From Microcaldota archaeon (lineage in GTDB: Archaea; Micrarchaeota; Micrarchaeia; Anstonellales; Anstonellaceae), in contig JAKAME010000027.1 of the NCBI GenBank assembly GCA_021813025.1, forward strand, positions 1 through 17,798: 17,798 nt of DNA, in the 5' to 3' direction. Position numbers and translations under genes: made by a program. This document shows positions 1-6,181 of this stretch, in pieces. Position 1 is the stretch's first letter, and each line of letters opens with the position of its first letter. The notes under the pieces are model-generated. The model was not told the origin of the DNA, made no database searches, and worked only from the letters and a program-made list of their open reading frames with translations.

Positions 1-1
1 C

Positions 2-457
2 GGTTCATCCGGTCCGGGCGGCGCGTCCATTCCCTACACCCACCCTGTGCGCATCGCCTACTTGGGCCAGCAATGCACAGACTGCGAGCGAAGTTCTGGC
101 AATTATCACGAGGCCATCATCCAGCTGCGCGGAGACGAGGTGCGGGTCAATGCAGCCCTCAAGCGCCTGCGCCGGCGCCTCGAGCACCGCACCTTTGTCA
201 CCAAAATCGAGCCAATGCACGGCGGGCAGGACATCTACGTTGGCGTGAAAAAGGACGTGGAGAGCGTGATTCGCAACGAGGGCTACAAATTCACGCACAC
301 CGACAAGCTGGTGGGCCAGCGGGAGGGCAAGAGGCTTTATCGCTCCACCTATCTGTTGAGGCTGGAAGGGGAAAATTCCGAGGCTGGCGGCAAGCGGGAT
401 GAGCCTGAAGTGAAAGTGCCCCGGCGCGAGCGGGCGAACCCAACGCGGCGGGCGTGA
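2..457 (+). CDS. nmd3: NMD3-like protein, C-terminal part (5' end outside window)
   Basis: The frame is open to the left edge, so this is the 3' part of a longer gene; the GTG at 47 lies inside the conserved domain and is probably not the true start. The visible part has a C-x2-C pair at 74-85, then the stretch YHEAIIQLRGD, a KIEPMHGGQDIYVGVKK stretch and GKRLYRSTYLLRL near the end. These match my memory of the archaeal relatives of eukaryotic NMD3, the adaptor for 60S subunit export. In archaea, which have no nucleus, the role is presumably linked to the large ribosomal subunit. The usual N-terminal zinc-binding part would lie upstream of the window. About 25 residues after the conserved domain are basic and acidic low-complexity tail. 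The family call rests on recognised motifs, not a search. Confidence 0.75.
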   Translation, partial: GSSGPGGASIPYTHPVRIAYLGQQCTDCERSSGNYHEAIIQLRGDEVRVNAALKRLRRRLEHRTFVTKIEPMHGGQDIYVGVKKDVESVIRNEGYKFTHTDKLVGQREGKRLYRSTYLLRLEGENSEAGGKRDEPEVKVPRRERANPTRRA

Positions 458-533
458 GGCCCGGCCTAGCCCGCGCCATCGAGACTCATGGTGGCGCCGC
501 CGCGAGGCTCCCGAAGCCGTCCGCAATGGTCTT

Positions 534-548
534 AAACTCTCTGAGTTT
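534..548 (+). other. Short inverted repeat between nmd3 and the next gene
   Basis: AAACTC at 534-539 and GAGTTT at 543-548 form a 6-bp stem with a 3-nt loop, followed by TTA. It could mark transcript termination for the NMD3-like gene or be a regulatory site just upstream of the next promoter. The stem is short and AT-rich, so chance is a real alternative. Confidence 0.3.
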
Positions 549-567
549 TACAACTTAATAGCTGGGG

Positions 568-575
568 TTTAATTA
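568..575 (+). promoter_or_regulatory. Possible TATA box for the 201-aa gene
   Basis: TTTAATTA sits in an AT-rich island about 40 bases before the ATG at 611. Archaeal transcription starts about 25-30 bases after the TATA box, giving a leader of 10-20 nt, just long enough for the ribosome binding site at 599-606. A second AT-rich candidate is at 546-560. Confidence 0.45.
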
Positions 576-598
576 CTTGCGGAACTGCTGAACGAAGT

Positions 599-606
599 GA
601 GGTGAT
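599..606 (+). promoter_or_regulatory. Strong ribosome binding site that fixes the start at 611
   Basis: GAGGTGAT closely matches the archaeal anti-16S consensus. The GGTGA core ends five bases before the ATG at 611. The upstream in-frame candidates, GTG 602 and ATG 605, lie inside this site and are therefore unlikely starts. Confidence 0.7.
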
Positions 607-610
607 GGGG

Positions 611-1216
611 ATGGACGTCGTTTTCGAAAGAGATGGAAACAACAAGATCACGCGCTTCCGCGGCAGACCGGCCCCAGACGCGAAAGAATTAATCTACACA
701 CTGGATGGAAAAGAAATCATGAGAGAGGAAATAACCGATGAGGTGAGGGCTAAGATGAATCCGATGATGGTCTATGATGCTGACAAAAATACGGTAAGTT
801 ACGTAGTGCGTATTTACGATGAATTCACCGGGAAATATCGGGAGGAGTTAGGAAAACCCGTAACAAGTTATGCGCAGATAATTCACTTTTTTGCTTCGGC
901 TGCAGACTCTATAAAGGGCCAGATCGACTTTTTTGCTCCGTTTGTAGAGGCTGCAAGGAAGAACCCGGATGAACTGGCCGAACTCAGAAAAATGAATATC
1001 CCGTTTGCAGAGGACGAGGGCGAGCAGCTGGCCGCAGTCCGTGAGGCGTGTAAGAAAATGAATATCCCGATTGCAGTTATCTCCAACGCAAAAGAGCTTA
1101 TTAAAGAGTTTTACGAGGCCGGCAGGAACTTCACGCCGGCTACATGGAGGAAGCTGGGCATCGAACCCCAAAACATCGAGCCCCAAAACAATAAGGAGGC
1201 AATAAAGGGGAGATAA
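611..1216 (+). CDS. Hypothetical 201-aa soluble protein, AT-richer than its neighbours
   Basis: I do not recognise this protein. It starts MDVVFERDGNNK, has no signal peptide or membrane segment, and is rich in charged residues. The N-terminal 80 residues alternate hydrophobic and charged positions and could form strands (ELIYTLDGKEI, VSYVVRIYDE). The rest looks helical. Two internal repeats are visible: the pair RKMNIPFA and KKMNIPIA about 23 residues apart, and the pair HFFASAADS and DFFAPFVEA about 14 residues apart. Codon use (AAA, AAT, AGG, AGA) and base composition are clearly more AT-rich than the genes either side, which may mean horizontal acquisition. Its own promoter, ribosome binding site and T-tract suggest a single-gene transcript. 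Function unknown. Confidence 0.8.
   Translation: MDVVFERDGNNKITRFRGRPAPDAKELIYTLDGKEIMREEITDEVRAKMNPMMVYDADKNTVSYVVRIYDEFTGKYREELGKPVTSYAQIIHFFASAADSIKGQIDFFAPFVEAARKNPDELAELRKMNIPFAEDEGEQLAAVREACKKMNIPIAVISNAKELIKEFYEAGRNFTPATWRKLGIEPQNIEPQNNKEAIKGR
987..1076 (+). repeat. Imperfect direct repeat inside the 201-aa gene
   Basis: A segment of about 23 bases containing AATGAATATCCCG occurs at 987-1010 and again at 1054-1076, in the same reading frame, coding for (R/K)KMNIP(F/I)A. A second, weaker pair shares CTTTTTTGCT at 886-895 and 928-937. They look like local duplications that extended the coding sequence. Confidence 0.7.
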
Positions 1217-1221
1217 CCGCG

Positions 1222-1233
1222 TTTTCGTTTTTC
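1222..1233 (+). terminator. T-tract terminator after the 201-aa gene
   Basis: TTTTCGTTTTTC begins six bases after the TAA stop codon. Archaeal RNA polymerase terminates at such oligo-T tracts without needing a hairpin. Confidence 0.5.
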
Positions 1234-1416
1234 ACTCAATACAAAGACTGTAAAGAATTTTGTTGAAACTCCATAAAAACTATTCCTGCCTGGGTAGCTG
1301 CGTTATTCCCCGGCGGACCAGATAATTTCTTGCTTTTTTCAGCCGTAAACAGCATGCCCCGCCGGCTGTGCGCCTTCAAGCGAAGCGCCCTCATCCCGTA
1401 GCTCGCCACCCTCTCT

Positions 1417-1425
1417 TTTATATTA
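1417..1425 (+). promoter_or_regulatory. TATA box for tRNA-His
   Basis: TTTATATTA lies about 27-35 bases before the first base of the tRNA, the expected archaeal spacing for transcription that starts at or just upstream of the mature 5' end. The rest of the 1217-1451 gap holds T-runs (for example at 1332-1337) but no gene I can support. Confidence 0.7.
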
Positions 1426-1451
1426 TTTCATCGTCCCAGCCTTAATCAGAT

Positions 1452-1564
1452 GGCTAGGGTGGTGTAGCCTGGTAGCACTGGGGATTGTGGAAGCCCCTTG
1501 CCCGGATTGTCGGGCAACAAGTTGCAGACCTCCCTTAGCCCGGGTTCAAATCCCGGCCCTGGCC
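1452..1564 (+). tRNA. tRNA-His (GTG anticodon) with a 39-nt intron
   Basis: The acceptor stem is GCTAGGG (1453-1459) paired with CCCTGGC (1557-1563), with one G-U and one U-G type pair. G-1 at 1452 can pair with C73 at 1564, the identity feature of histidine tRNAs. The D arm is 1462-1478. The anticodon stem is GGGGA (1480-1484) with TCCCT (1531-1535), enclosing anticodon GTG at 1487-1489. The T arm is CCGGG, TTCAAAT, CCCGG (1540-1556). The variable loop has four bases. No CCA is encoded, so it is added after transcription. The exons are 1452-1490 and 1530-1564. The fold is complete after intron removal, so the gene should be functional. Confidence 0.95.
1491..1529 (+). other. tRNA intron at canonical position 37/38 with bulge-helix-bulge
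   Basis: Bases 1485-1488 (TTGT) pair with 1524-1527 (GCAG), using two G-U pairs, to form the four-base central helix. The three-base bulges are GGA (1489-1491) and ACC (1528-1530). Cutting after the second base of each bulge removes 1491-1529 and restores a seven-base anticodon loop. Inside the intron, TTGCCCG (1498-1504) and CGGGCAA (1511-1517) form a perfect 7-bp hairpin. This is the substrate of the archaeal tRNA splicing endonuclease. Confidence 0.9.
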
Positions 1565-1575
1565 CTCGAAACCGC

Positions 1576-1600
1576 GGAGGGGGGCCCGAAGCCCCCCTCC
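1576..1600 (+). terminator. Strong 10-bp hairpin after tRNA-His
   Basis: GGAGGGGGGC (1576-1585) and GCCCCCCTCC (1591-1600) are perfect complements around a 5-base loop. It begins 11 bases after the tRNA. It may end the tRNA transcript or guide 3' processing. It is followed by CCAGTTC rather than a T-run, so it is not a textbook bacterial terminator. Confidence 0.55.
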
Positions 1601-1632
1601 CCAGTTCTACGTTACTCCTGACCCTCCCCCCG

Positions 1633-1673
1633 TTTTCTGATTCCCCCTCCCCCCATTTTCTCCTTTTCATTTT
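1633..1673 (+). terminator. Pyrimidine tract with repeated T4 runs
   Basis: A C/T-rich stretch contains several TTTT runs (about 1633, 1656, 1664 and 1669). Archaeal polymerase could terminate here. The tract separates the tRNA unit from the operon promoter at 1696. Confidence 0.35.
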
Positions 1674-1695
1674 CCGCCGAAACCGCCCGCCTATG

Positions 1696-1704
1696 TTTAT
1701 AAAA
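1696..1704 (+). promoter_or_regulatory. TATA box of the membrane-protein operon
   Basis: TTTATAAAA is a near-consensus archaeal TATA box. It predicts a transcript start near 1722-1732, about 20-30 bases before the first start codon at 1751 and just ahead of the ribosome binding site. No equally good box appears in the short junctions between the genes downstream, so this may drive the whole cluster. Confidence 0.75.
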
Positions 1705-1736
1705 TCTCCAGCGGTTAGCCGCCGCAATCATCGTCA

Positions 1737-1743
1737 GGGAGGT
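1737..1743 (+). promoter_or_regulatory. Ribosome binding site supporting a TTG start at 1751
   Basis: GGGAGGT ends seven bases before TTG 1751. No ATG or GTG in this frame lies at useful spacing, and the following codons give an immediate signal peptide, so the TTG is the likely start. Confidence 0.65.
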
Positions 1744-1750
1744 AGGTTGC

Positions 1751-3649
1751 TTGCGGGGTGCCGGCATCAGCATCATTCTCATCCTGCTGCTAGCCGTGCC
1801 CCTGTTCTCCCAATCAGCTGGCCAGTGCTTTCCCAACGCCGCCCCCACCTATCTGCGCCTCTCTGTTGACGACACCGGCACGCAGGCCACGTTGAATGCA
1901 TACCTCTACGCCCTCAACACCACTTCCACGCAGCGCCAGGCCATCCCGATTTCAGGCGGCCTGCTCTTTGTCTCGTGGGCAGACTTTCCGTCAGGCGCAT
2001 GCTACATGGTCACTGGCGGCGACGGCACCGTGAATGCTACTTTCGGCCCCAGCCCTCCAAACTCCAATTATCCGTCCGGCGGGCAGAGCATAACCTACAC
2101 CGTCACCTTCTGCCCATTCACTGCGAACAACAGCGGCCTCTTCGCCATCAACCCGCAGTGGCTGGCCAACTGCGCGCGCTTTAGAAACACTGACGGCTCT
2201 GCAGTCACCCGCCTGACGAATTTCCAAAACCAGCTCTCCCGCTGCCCGGCCTCGCAGGCCAATTCAGTGGCCGGCAGCAGCCAGACCGACCTCTCTCCCT
2301 CCTACCAGCCATCCACAAGCTTCCTCACCCTGCGCAACAACAAGCCCTCGACACAGAGCGTTGCCTTCTGCTGGGGCTTGGCGGCAGTGTTCGGCCTGCT
2401 CTTCTCCGCGATGTTTGTCTCGGGCCGCAATCCCCTCTACTTCTTTGACTGGGGCGCCACGCGCGGCCTGCGCATGAACCGCTATTCCGCCTACTACATG
2501 CCGATGACTCAGAACGTCAGTGTGGCGCCTGAGGCTGTTCTCTCTGCCGCGGACAGGGGGCTCAACATGGCCTTCTCGGGAGCAGGTGAAGTGGACAAAG
2601 CGCAGGCTGATGTCGCGAAGGCCACGCAGAATCTCGAATCGGCCCAGAAAGAGTTTAACAAGGTGAATGATGACCCCAAATCCACGCCATCGCAGAAGGC
2701 GACTGCCAAATTCAAGCTGGATGCAGCCACGGTCAATCTGAACGGTGCCAAAGAAAAGCTGGCGGCAGCTATACAGAAATATGGCGCCACAACAACCAAT
2801 CAGGCGATGCAGCGAGCCTCGCAGGGCGGGCTGGTCAGCGGCTGGGTCTCGGGCCTGCCCAACAAAATCAACCCCTTCACCGATTCCGCGGGCAAGAGCA
2901 AATCTCTGTTCGGCATCCCATTGCTGGGCAACGTGGCCAGCACGCTCTTCACCGGCATGGTTCAGGGGGTGACGCTGTCTGTGCCCAGCATGATGATGGG
3001 CCGCGGCAAGTTCGGGCTCAAGAAAGCCGGCACCGCCCTGGGCGCAAGCCTCAAGCATCAGGCGCGCGTCATGGCCGAAGGGCAGCTCATTGCGCTCGCG
3101 CAGGCGGGCGCCATGGCCGTCGCTCCGCTGCTGTTCCCTTCGGTCCACATGCCGGGCTCCAAGGAATGGAAGGACGCAGAGAAAGAGGTTGATGACGCCA
3201 AAGAGAATCTCGACCAGAAATGGGCCGATGCCCACCCATACGTCAAGCCCGGCTACCTCAACTACAATACTCCTGAGAGCAACAAGAAAGCAGAGACAGA
3301 ATACGATGACGCCAAGGCACGCTACGCCATTGCGCAGGTCAAACTCAAGAATATAGTCGACCAATACACCCAGCTGCAGCACGTCATTGAAGGCGGCACT
3401 CCAACGTCTACGGGCTCTTCTCAGGGCATCATCCAAAACCTTCTGCATCCTGCCTTCGAGCTTCTGGCTAACCAATGGTTCGGCTCCGAGCAGCCCCCGC
3501 GCCTCTCGGCCATGCATGGCTGGGGCGGCGTGCTGGGCATGACGCTCTCCAGCTATCTGACCTCGCCCCTGAAATACGATCCAGGCGCTGCGCAGAGGAT
3601 GATGCAGGAGCAAAACGCCATCTACAACAATAACCTGCAGCGCCACTGA
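1751..3649 (+). CDS. Signal-anchored coiled-coil protein, first gene of the operon
   Basis: This 632-residue protein is not one I recognise. Residues 1-23 are a signal peptide (ISIILILLLAVPLFS). Residues 24-200 are a probable external domain with five Cys, rich in Thr, Ser and Asn. A membrane segment follows at about 203-225. Residues 281-344 and 471-546 are charged heptad-like stretches (for example VDKAQADVAKATQNLESAQ), probable coiled coils. Between them, about 388-417 and 440-466 are moderately hydrophobic, Gly/Ala-rich segments that may re-enter or lie on the membrane. If there is a single full crossing, most of the C-terminal 400 residues face the cytoplasm. The next gene starts 11 bases after this stop. 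It lacks the LPLGLLLR core of the six paralogues downstream, so it is a separate component. A scaffold between envelope and cytoplasm is one possibility. Confidence 0.85.
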   Translation: MRGAGISIILILLLAVPLFSQSAGQCFPNAAPTYLRLSVDDTGTQATLNAYLYALNTTSTQRQAIPISGGLLFVSWADFPSGACYMVTGGDGTVNATFGPSPPNSNYPSGGQSITYTVTFCPFTANNSGLFAINPQWLANCARFRNTDGSAVTRLTNFQNQLSRCPASQANSVAGSSQTDLSPSYQPSTSFLTLRNNKPSTQSVAFCWGLAAVFGLLFSAMFVSGRNPLYFFDWGATRGLRMNRYSAYYMPMTQNVSVAPEAVLSAADRGLNMAFSGAGEVDKAQADVAKATQNLESAQKEFNKVNDDPKSTPSQKATAKFKLDAATVNLNGAKEKLAAAIQKYGATTTNQAMQRASQGGLVSGWVSGLPNKINPFTDSAGKSKSLFGIPLLGNVASTLFTGMVQGVTLSVPSMMMGRGKFGLKKAGTALGASLKHQARVMAEGQLIALAQAGAMAVAPLLFPSVHMPGSKEWKDAEKEVDDAKENLDQKWADAHPYVKPGYLNYNTPESNKKAETEYDDAKARYAIAQVKLKNIVDQYTQLQHVIEGGTPTSTGSSQGIIQNLLHPAFELLANQWFGSEQPPRLSAMHGWGGVLGMTLSSYLTSPLKYDPGAAQRMMQEQNAIYNNNLQRH

Positions 3650-3659
3650 GGCGATTCCC

Positions 3660-4604
3660 ATGCCCTCCATCACTCCAGACGAATGGAAAGAGCTGGTCCT
3701 GCGCATGACCTCGGGCCATGCCGAGCTGCAGGAAGTGAGCGCGCGCTACATACAGGTGCGCGCGGCGGACGAGGCTGCGAAAAAGCGCGCAGCCGAGCCG
3801 GGCAAGCTCACTGCGGAATGGAAAGCAGCCGGGGAAGAGTATGCGCAAGCCGTCCTGCTCTACCGCCAAGCAAGCGACAGTTTGGCCGCCCTCTCGCTCT
3901 GCAACCTCTGGCCCCGCTGGGGAGACGCGGTGGGCAAGCACATCCTCTCCTTGTGCGACAAGTGGGTTGCAACCGCTTCAGCCCGCTCCTACATCTTGCG
4001 CTCGATGGAGCAAATCCATTTCGCCATGCTGCAGATGGGACAGGTGGCCTCCGACCCCGGCAGGCCCAAGCCCGCCGACCTCAGCCCTGCCGCGCGCTCG
4101 GCGCTGGAAGCAAGCGGAATGAAAATTTCCGTTTCAGGTGCTGGCGGCGGCGAGCCGCGCACTGCAATGCGAAGCACCGGTGCCGGCGCCTCCGGCTCTA
4201 TGGCCGGCTTGTCAATCTCCCCGCGCGCTTCAGGCCTTCCGGCAAAACCTGCCGGAGTTTCCAAGCCGCCTGTCGGCAGGCGCCCGGCCCCGCGCCGGCC
4301 CTCCAAGGCTGCCGAAGCTTCGCCAGCGCCCATGCCGAAGCCGGCCCTTCCCCGCAATCTCCCTCCTTCCGCGCGTTTGGCGTATGAATCAGCCTCGGCC
4401 CTCTCATCCGCGGAATCAAGGGCAGGCGCCCCGGTCATCCGCCCGATGGAAAATGAGCCGCCGGAGCCTCCGCACGCGGCGAAGGCGGGGCCGTCCGCCG
4501 GCGGGCCAGCAACTGCCGGCCGCACGCAGGCCCAAGGCAGGCCCGGCCCATCCGCCCGGCCTTCCCGCCCCGGCCGCGCAGGCCGGCGAAAACGCGGCAG
4601 GTGA
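3660..4604 (+). CDS. Hypothetical cytoplasmic protein with basic Pro/Ala-rich tail
   Basis: The 314-residue product has no signal peptide or membrane segment. Residues 1-130 look helical (DEWKELVLRM, EYAQAVLLYRQASDSLAAL) with two Cys in LCNLW and LCDKW. Residues about 160-314 are low complexity in Ala, Pro, Gly, Arg and Ser and strongly basic at the end (GRAGRRKRGR), which suggests a disordered tail binding nucleic acid, the membrane surface or a partner. It lies 11 bases after the 632-aa gene. Its stop overlaps a GTG start as GTGA at 4601-4604. That ending is of interest because it points to an older start for the next gene. I do not recognise the family. Reading-frame support in the tail is weaker because all frames are open in this GC-rich stretch. 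Confidence 0.8.
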   Translation: MPSITPDEWKELVLRMTSGHAELQEVSARYIQVRAADEAAKKRAAEPGKLTAEWKAAGEEYAQAVLLYRQASDSLAALSLCNLWPRWGDAVGKHILSLCDKWVATASARSYILRSMEQIHFAMLQMGQVASDPGRPKPADLSPAARSALEASGMKISVSGAGGGEPRTAMRSTGAGASGSMAGLSISPRASGLPAKPAGVSKPPVGRRPAPRRPSKAAEASPAPMPKPALPRNLPPSARLAYESASALSSAESRAGAPVIRPMENEPPEPPHAAKAGPSAGGPATAGRTQAQGRPGPSARPSRPGRAGRRKRGR

Positions 4605-4669
4605 AAGCAATCGCCATCTTTGATTTGACGCAGGCCCCCGCATGGGCGCTCAGGGGAATGGTTGCATGA
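4601..4669 (+). pseudogene. 22-codon remnant ORF, probable former start of the next gene
   Basis: GTG at 4601 overlaps the preceding stop (GTGA). It opens a 22-residue ORF reading MKAIAIFDLTQAPAW and then ALRGMVA, ending in a TGA that overlaps the ATG at 4666. IFDLTQA-x-AW recurs at residues 97-106 of the following protein, just before its first core membrane segment. The last residues, RGMVA, equal the C-terminus of the 358-aa protein that precedes the second cassette copy. The simplest reading is that the downstream gene once began here, and that a cassette carrying the tail of its donor neighbour was placed inside it. It may still be translated and couple the two genes. Confidence 0.55.
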
Positions 4670-4984
4670 GCATGACATGGACGAAAAGGCCGGCCGTTCC
4701 GCTTGCCCCAGCCCTGCTCGTCCTCATCATCCTGTTTTCAGTTTCCTTTGCCGAGCAGGTGAAGGGCGACTGCGTGCTCGAGGAGCCTCCGCTCTACAGC
4801 TGCGACTTGAGCAGCGTGTGCACGAGCGGATACACCTGCAACCCCGGCACAATCGGCGGGACTTTCAACGGGCTGGCCAGATGCCGGGCAGCCTGCGTCA
4901 CCGAGCGCACGGGCTCCCCAACCCCGCCTCCAAGCCCGCCGCGCTCAGGCCCAATCTTTGATTTGACGCAGGCCCTCGCATGGG
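4616..4984 (+). repeat. 31-bp direct repeats flanking the first N-terminal cassette
   Basis: A 31-base sequence beginning ATCTTTGATTTGACGCAGG occurs at 4616-4646 and at 4954-4984 with one mismatch by eye (position 23, C versus T), 338 bases apart. Both copies are read in the IFDLTQA frame. The downstream copy is inside the 504-aa gene; the upstream one is in the 22-codon remnant. The interval holds cassette copy 1. Confidence 0.9.
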
Positions 4985-6180
4985 GCGCGGGCATCGGCAT
5001 AGCCATAGTGGCGCTCGCCTTCATGGCAGGGCAGGCGCTCAACGCCCAGTCCATCAAGGCGTGGGCGCGCGCGGAATTCGGCGAGCTCATAATTTCCGCA
5101 GTGCTGGTGGCCCTGATAATCGGCATTGTTTCCACCAGCGGCCAGATGGGCATAGTAAAGGCGCTGGCTCCCCCGTCCAACACTGCTTTCACGCCCGCCG
5201 CTTTCAATCCCCCTCCCTCGCAGACCCTCACCGAAGCAATCGAGCAGCGCATGCAATTCGCCATGGTGGAGCCTCTCCAGGGAATCATCGAATCCCTTTC
5301 GCTCAGCAGCATGCGCCTGAGCAAGCTGCTTTCCTACAACTACAACTACCAAGCCATGGTTCCCGTAGTCAATCCCACCGGCTCCTCAAGCCCTGCCGCA
5401 GGCGGCATGATGCTGCAGATGGCCATGATTCTGGGCATTGATTCTGGGGCCATCAACCTCCTGCTTGCCTCGGCAGTCAAGCTCATCTACGTCTTCCTCA
5501 CCTCGGCATCAAGCCTTGTGCTCCTGCCGCTCGGCATTTTGCTGCGCTTCATCCCCCCCACGCGCCAGCTGGGCAGCCTTCTGCTTGCCATCGCCCTCTC
5601 GGTCCTGATTGTCTTTCCAATAGCCGTGCTGTGGAGCACGCATCTGCTCTACGACCCCGCCTTCGCCAATCCGATTCCGCCCATGCCTGACCCGCCCTCC
5701 ACTTCAAGCGGCTTGCTCAAGAACATGATTTGCAGCCCCATACTCTCCGCAGTCGCGATTGTGGGCGAGGACCTCATAGGCCAGATTGTGCGCTGGATTT
5801 CCTGCACCGGCCCGCAGCTCCTGCTCCCCGGCGCGCAGGAATTGTGCCTCGACCCGCTGCCAGTCACTCCCCTCGACCCCCCAATCCCCGTCGGGACCGG
5901 CCTGCAGCACTGGGTGGCCCTCTATGTGTGGATTGGAAAATTCCTTGCAGGCGGAGGCAGCTCCCTCGCCCTCTACGCCCTCGCTCCGACTTCGCAGGAC
6001 GTTATTGACAAGGCCTTCGTTCCTCTGGCAGACAACGCCCTGCCGCAGGCAGTCTCGCGCAATGCGGCGGTGCTGTTCATGGTTGTCGTTGATTTGCTGT
6101 GCAGCATCGTGATGGCGAAAAACATCGCGCAGGTGCTGGCTTCCGAAAACCAGCTTTACGGGCTGTCGAGGATGGTATAG
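4666..6180 (+). CDS. VirB6/TrbL-like polytopic membrane protein, paralogue 1 (six-Cys head)
   Basis: I place the start at ATG 4666 (504 aa). It overlaps the remnant stop as ATGA, AGGGGA lies 8 bases upstream, and the context GGGGAATGGTTGCATGA matches the start of the gene at 7255. ATG 4642 lies inside the flanking repeat and lacks a binding site. Order: signal peptide about 12-30, six-Cys domain about 35-78, Pro-rich linker (SPTPPPSPP), membrane segments about 104-124 and 139-160 joined by a loop containing WARAEFGE, external loop, membrane segments in about 262-324 around LLPLGILLRFIPPTR, external loop with three Cys, C-terminal segment about 466-490. Its core is shared with the five genes downstream. 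A channel role in a type IV secretion-like apparatus is inferred from topology only. The stop lies one base before the next start. Confidence 0.88.
   Translation: MSMTWTKRPAVPLAPALLVLIILFSVSFAEQVKGDCVLEEPPLYSCDLSSVCTSGYTCNPGTIGGTFNGLARCRAACVTERTGSPTPPPSPPRSGPIFDLTQALAWGAGIGIAIVALAFMAGQALNAQSIKAWARAEFGELIISAVLVALIIGIVSTSGQMGIVKALAPPSNTAFTPAAFNPPPSQTLTEAIEQRMQFAMVEPLQGIIESLSLSSMRLSKLLSYNYNYQAMVPVVNPTGSSSPAAGGMMLQMAMILGIDSGAINLLLASAVKLIYVFLTSASSLVLLPLGILLRFIPPTRQLGSLLLAIALSVLIVFPIAVLWSTHLLYDPAFANPIPPMPDPPSTSSGLLKNMICSPILSAVAIVGEDLIGQIVRWISCTGPQLLLPGAQELCLDPLPVTPLDPPIPVGTGLQHWVALYVWIGKFLAGGGSSLALYALAPTSQDVIDKAFVPLADNALPQAVSRNAAVLFMVVVDLLCSIVMAKNIAQVLASENQLYGLSRMV
4696..4910 (+). repeat. Cassette copy 1 (signal peptide plus six-Cys domain)
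   Basis: This 215-bp segment aligns without gaps to 7291-7505 (about 9 differences by eye) and 11722-11936 (about 18). It encodes PLAPALLVLIILFSVSFAEQ and then a domain with Cys spacing C-x9-C-x5-C-x5-C-x14-C-x3-C. Similarity to copy 2 also includes GGGGAATGGTYGCATGA just upstream (4653-4669). Outside the cassettes the three genes diverge strongly. Confidence 0.95.
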
Positions 6181-6181
6181 A

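Noticed and set aside
1217..1451. Small RNA or small gene between the 201-aa gene and tRNA-His
   Set aside because: I see T-runs and a weak CTTC/GAAG inverted repeat near 1376-1387, but no C/D boxes, convincing fold or supported ORF.
1498..1869. + strand ORF (123 aa) from the tRNA into the operon
   Set aside because: It begins inside the tRNA intron, crosses the hairpin and promoter, and is Pro/Arg-rich low complexity.
2264..3706. Long minus-strand ORF (480 aa) opposite the 632-aa gene
   Set aside because: A shadow of GC-rich coding sequence. The + strand frame has promoter, ribosome binding site, signal peptide and membrane segment; the minus frame has none of these.
4642..4644. Upstream ATG as start of paralogue 1
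   Set aside because: It lies in the direct-repeat remnant with no ribosome binding site. ATG 4666 has AGGGGA upstream, an ATGA overlap and a context shared with the start at 7255.
4616..4984. Insertion sequence or CRISPR array as explanation for the repeats
   Set aside because: No transposase, no terminal inverted repeats and only two repeat copies, both coding in frame. A segmental duplication or recombination event fits better.
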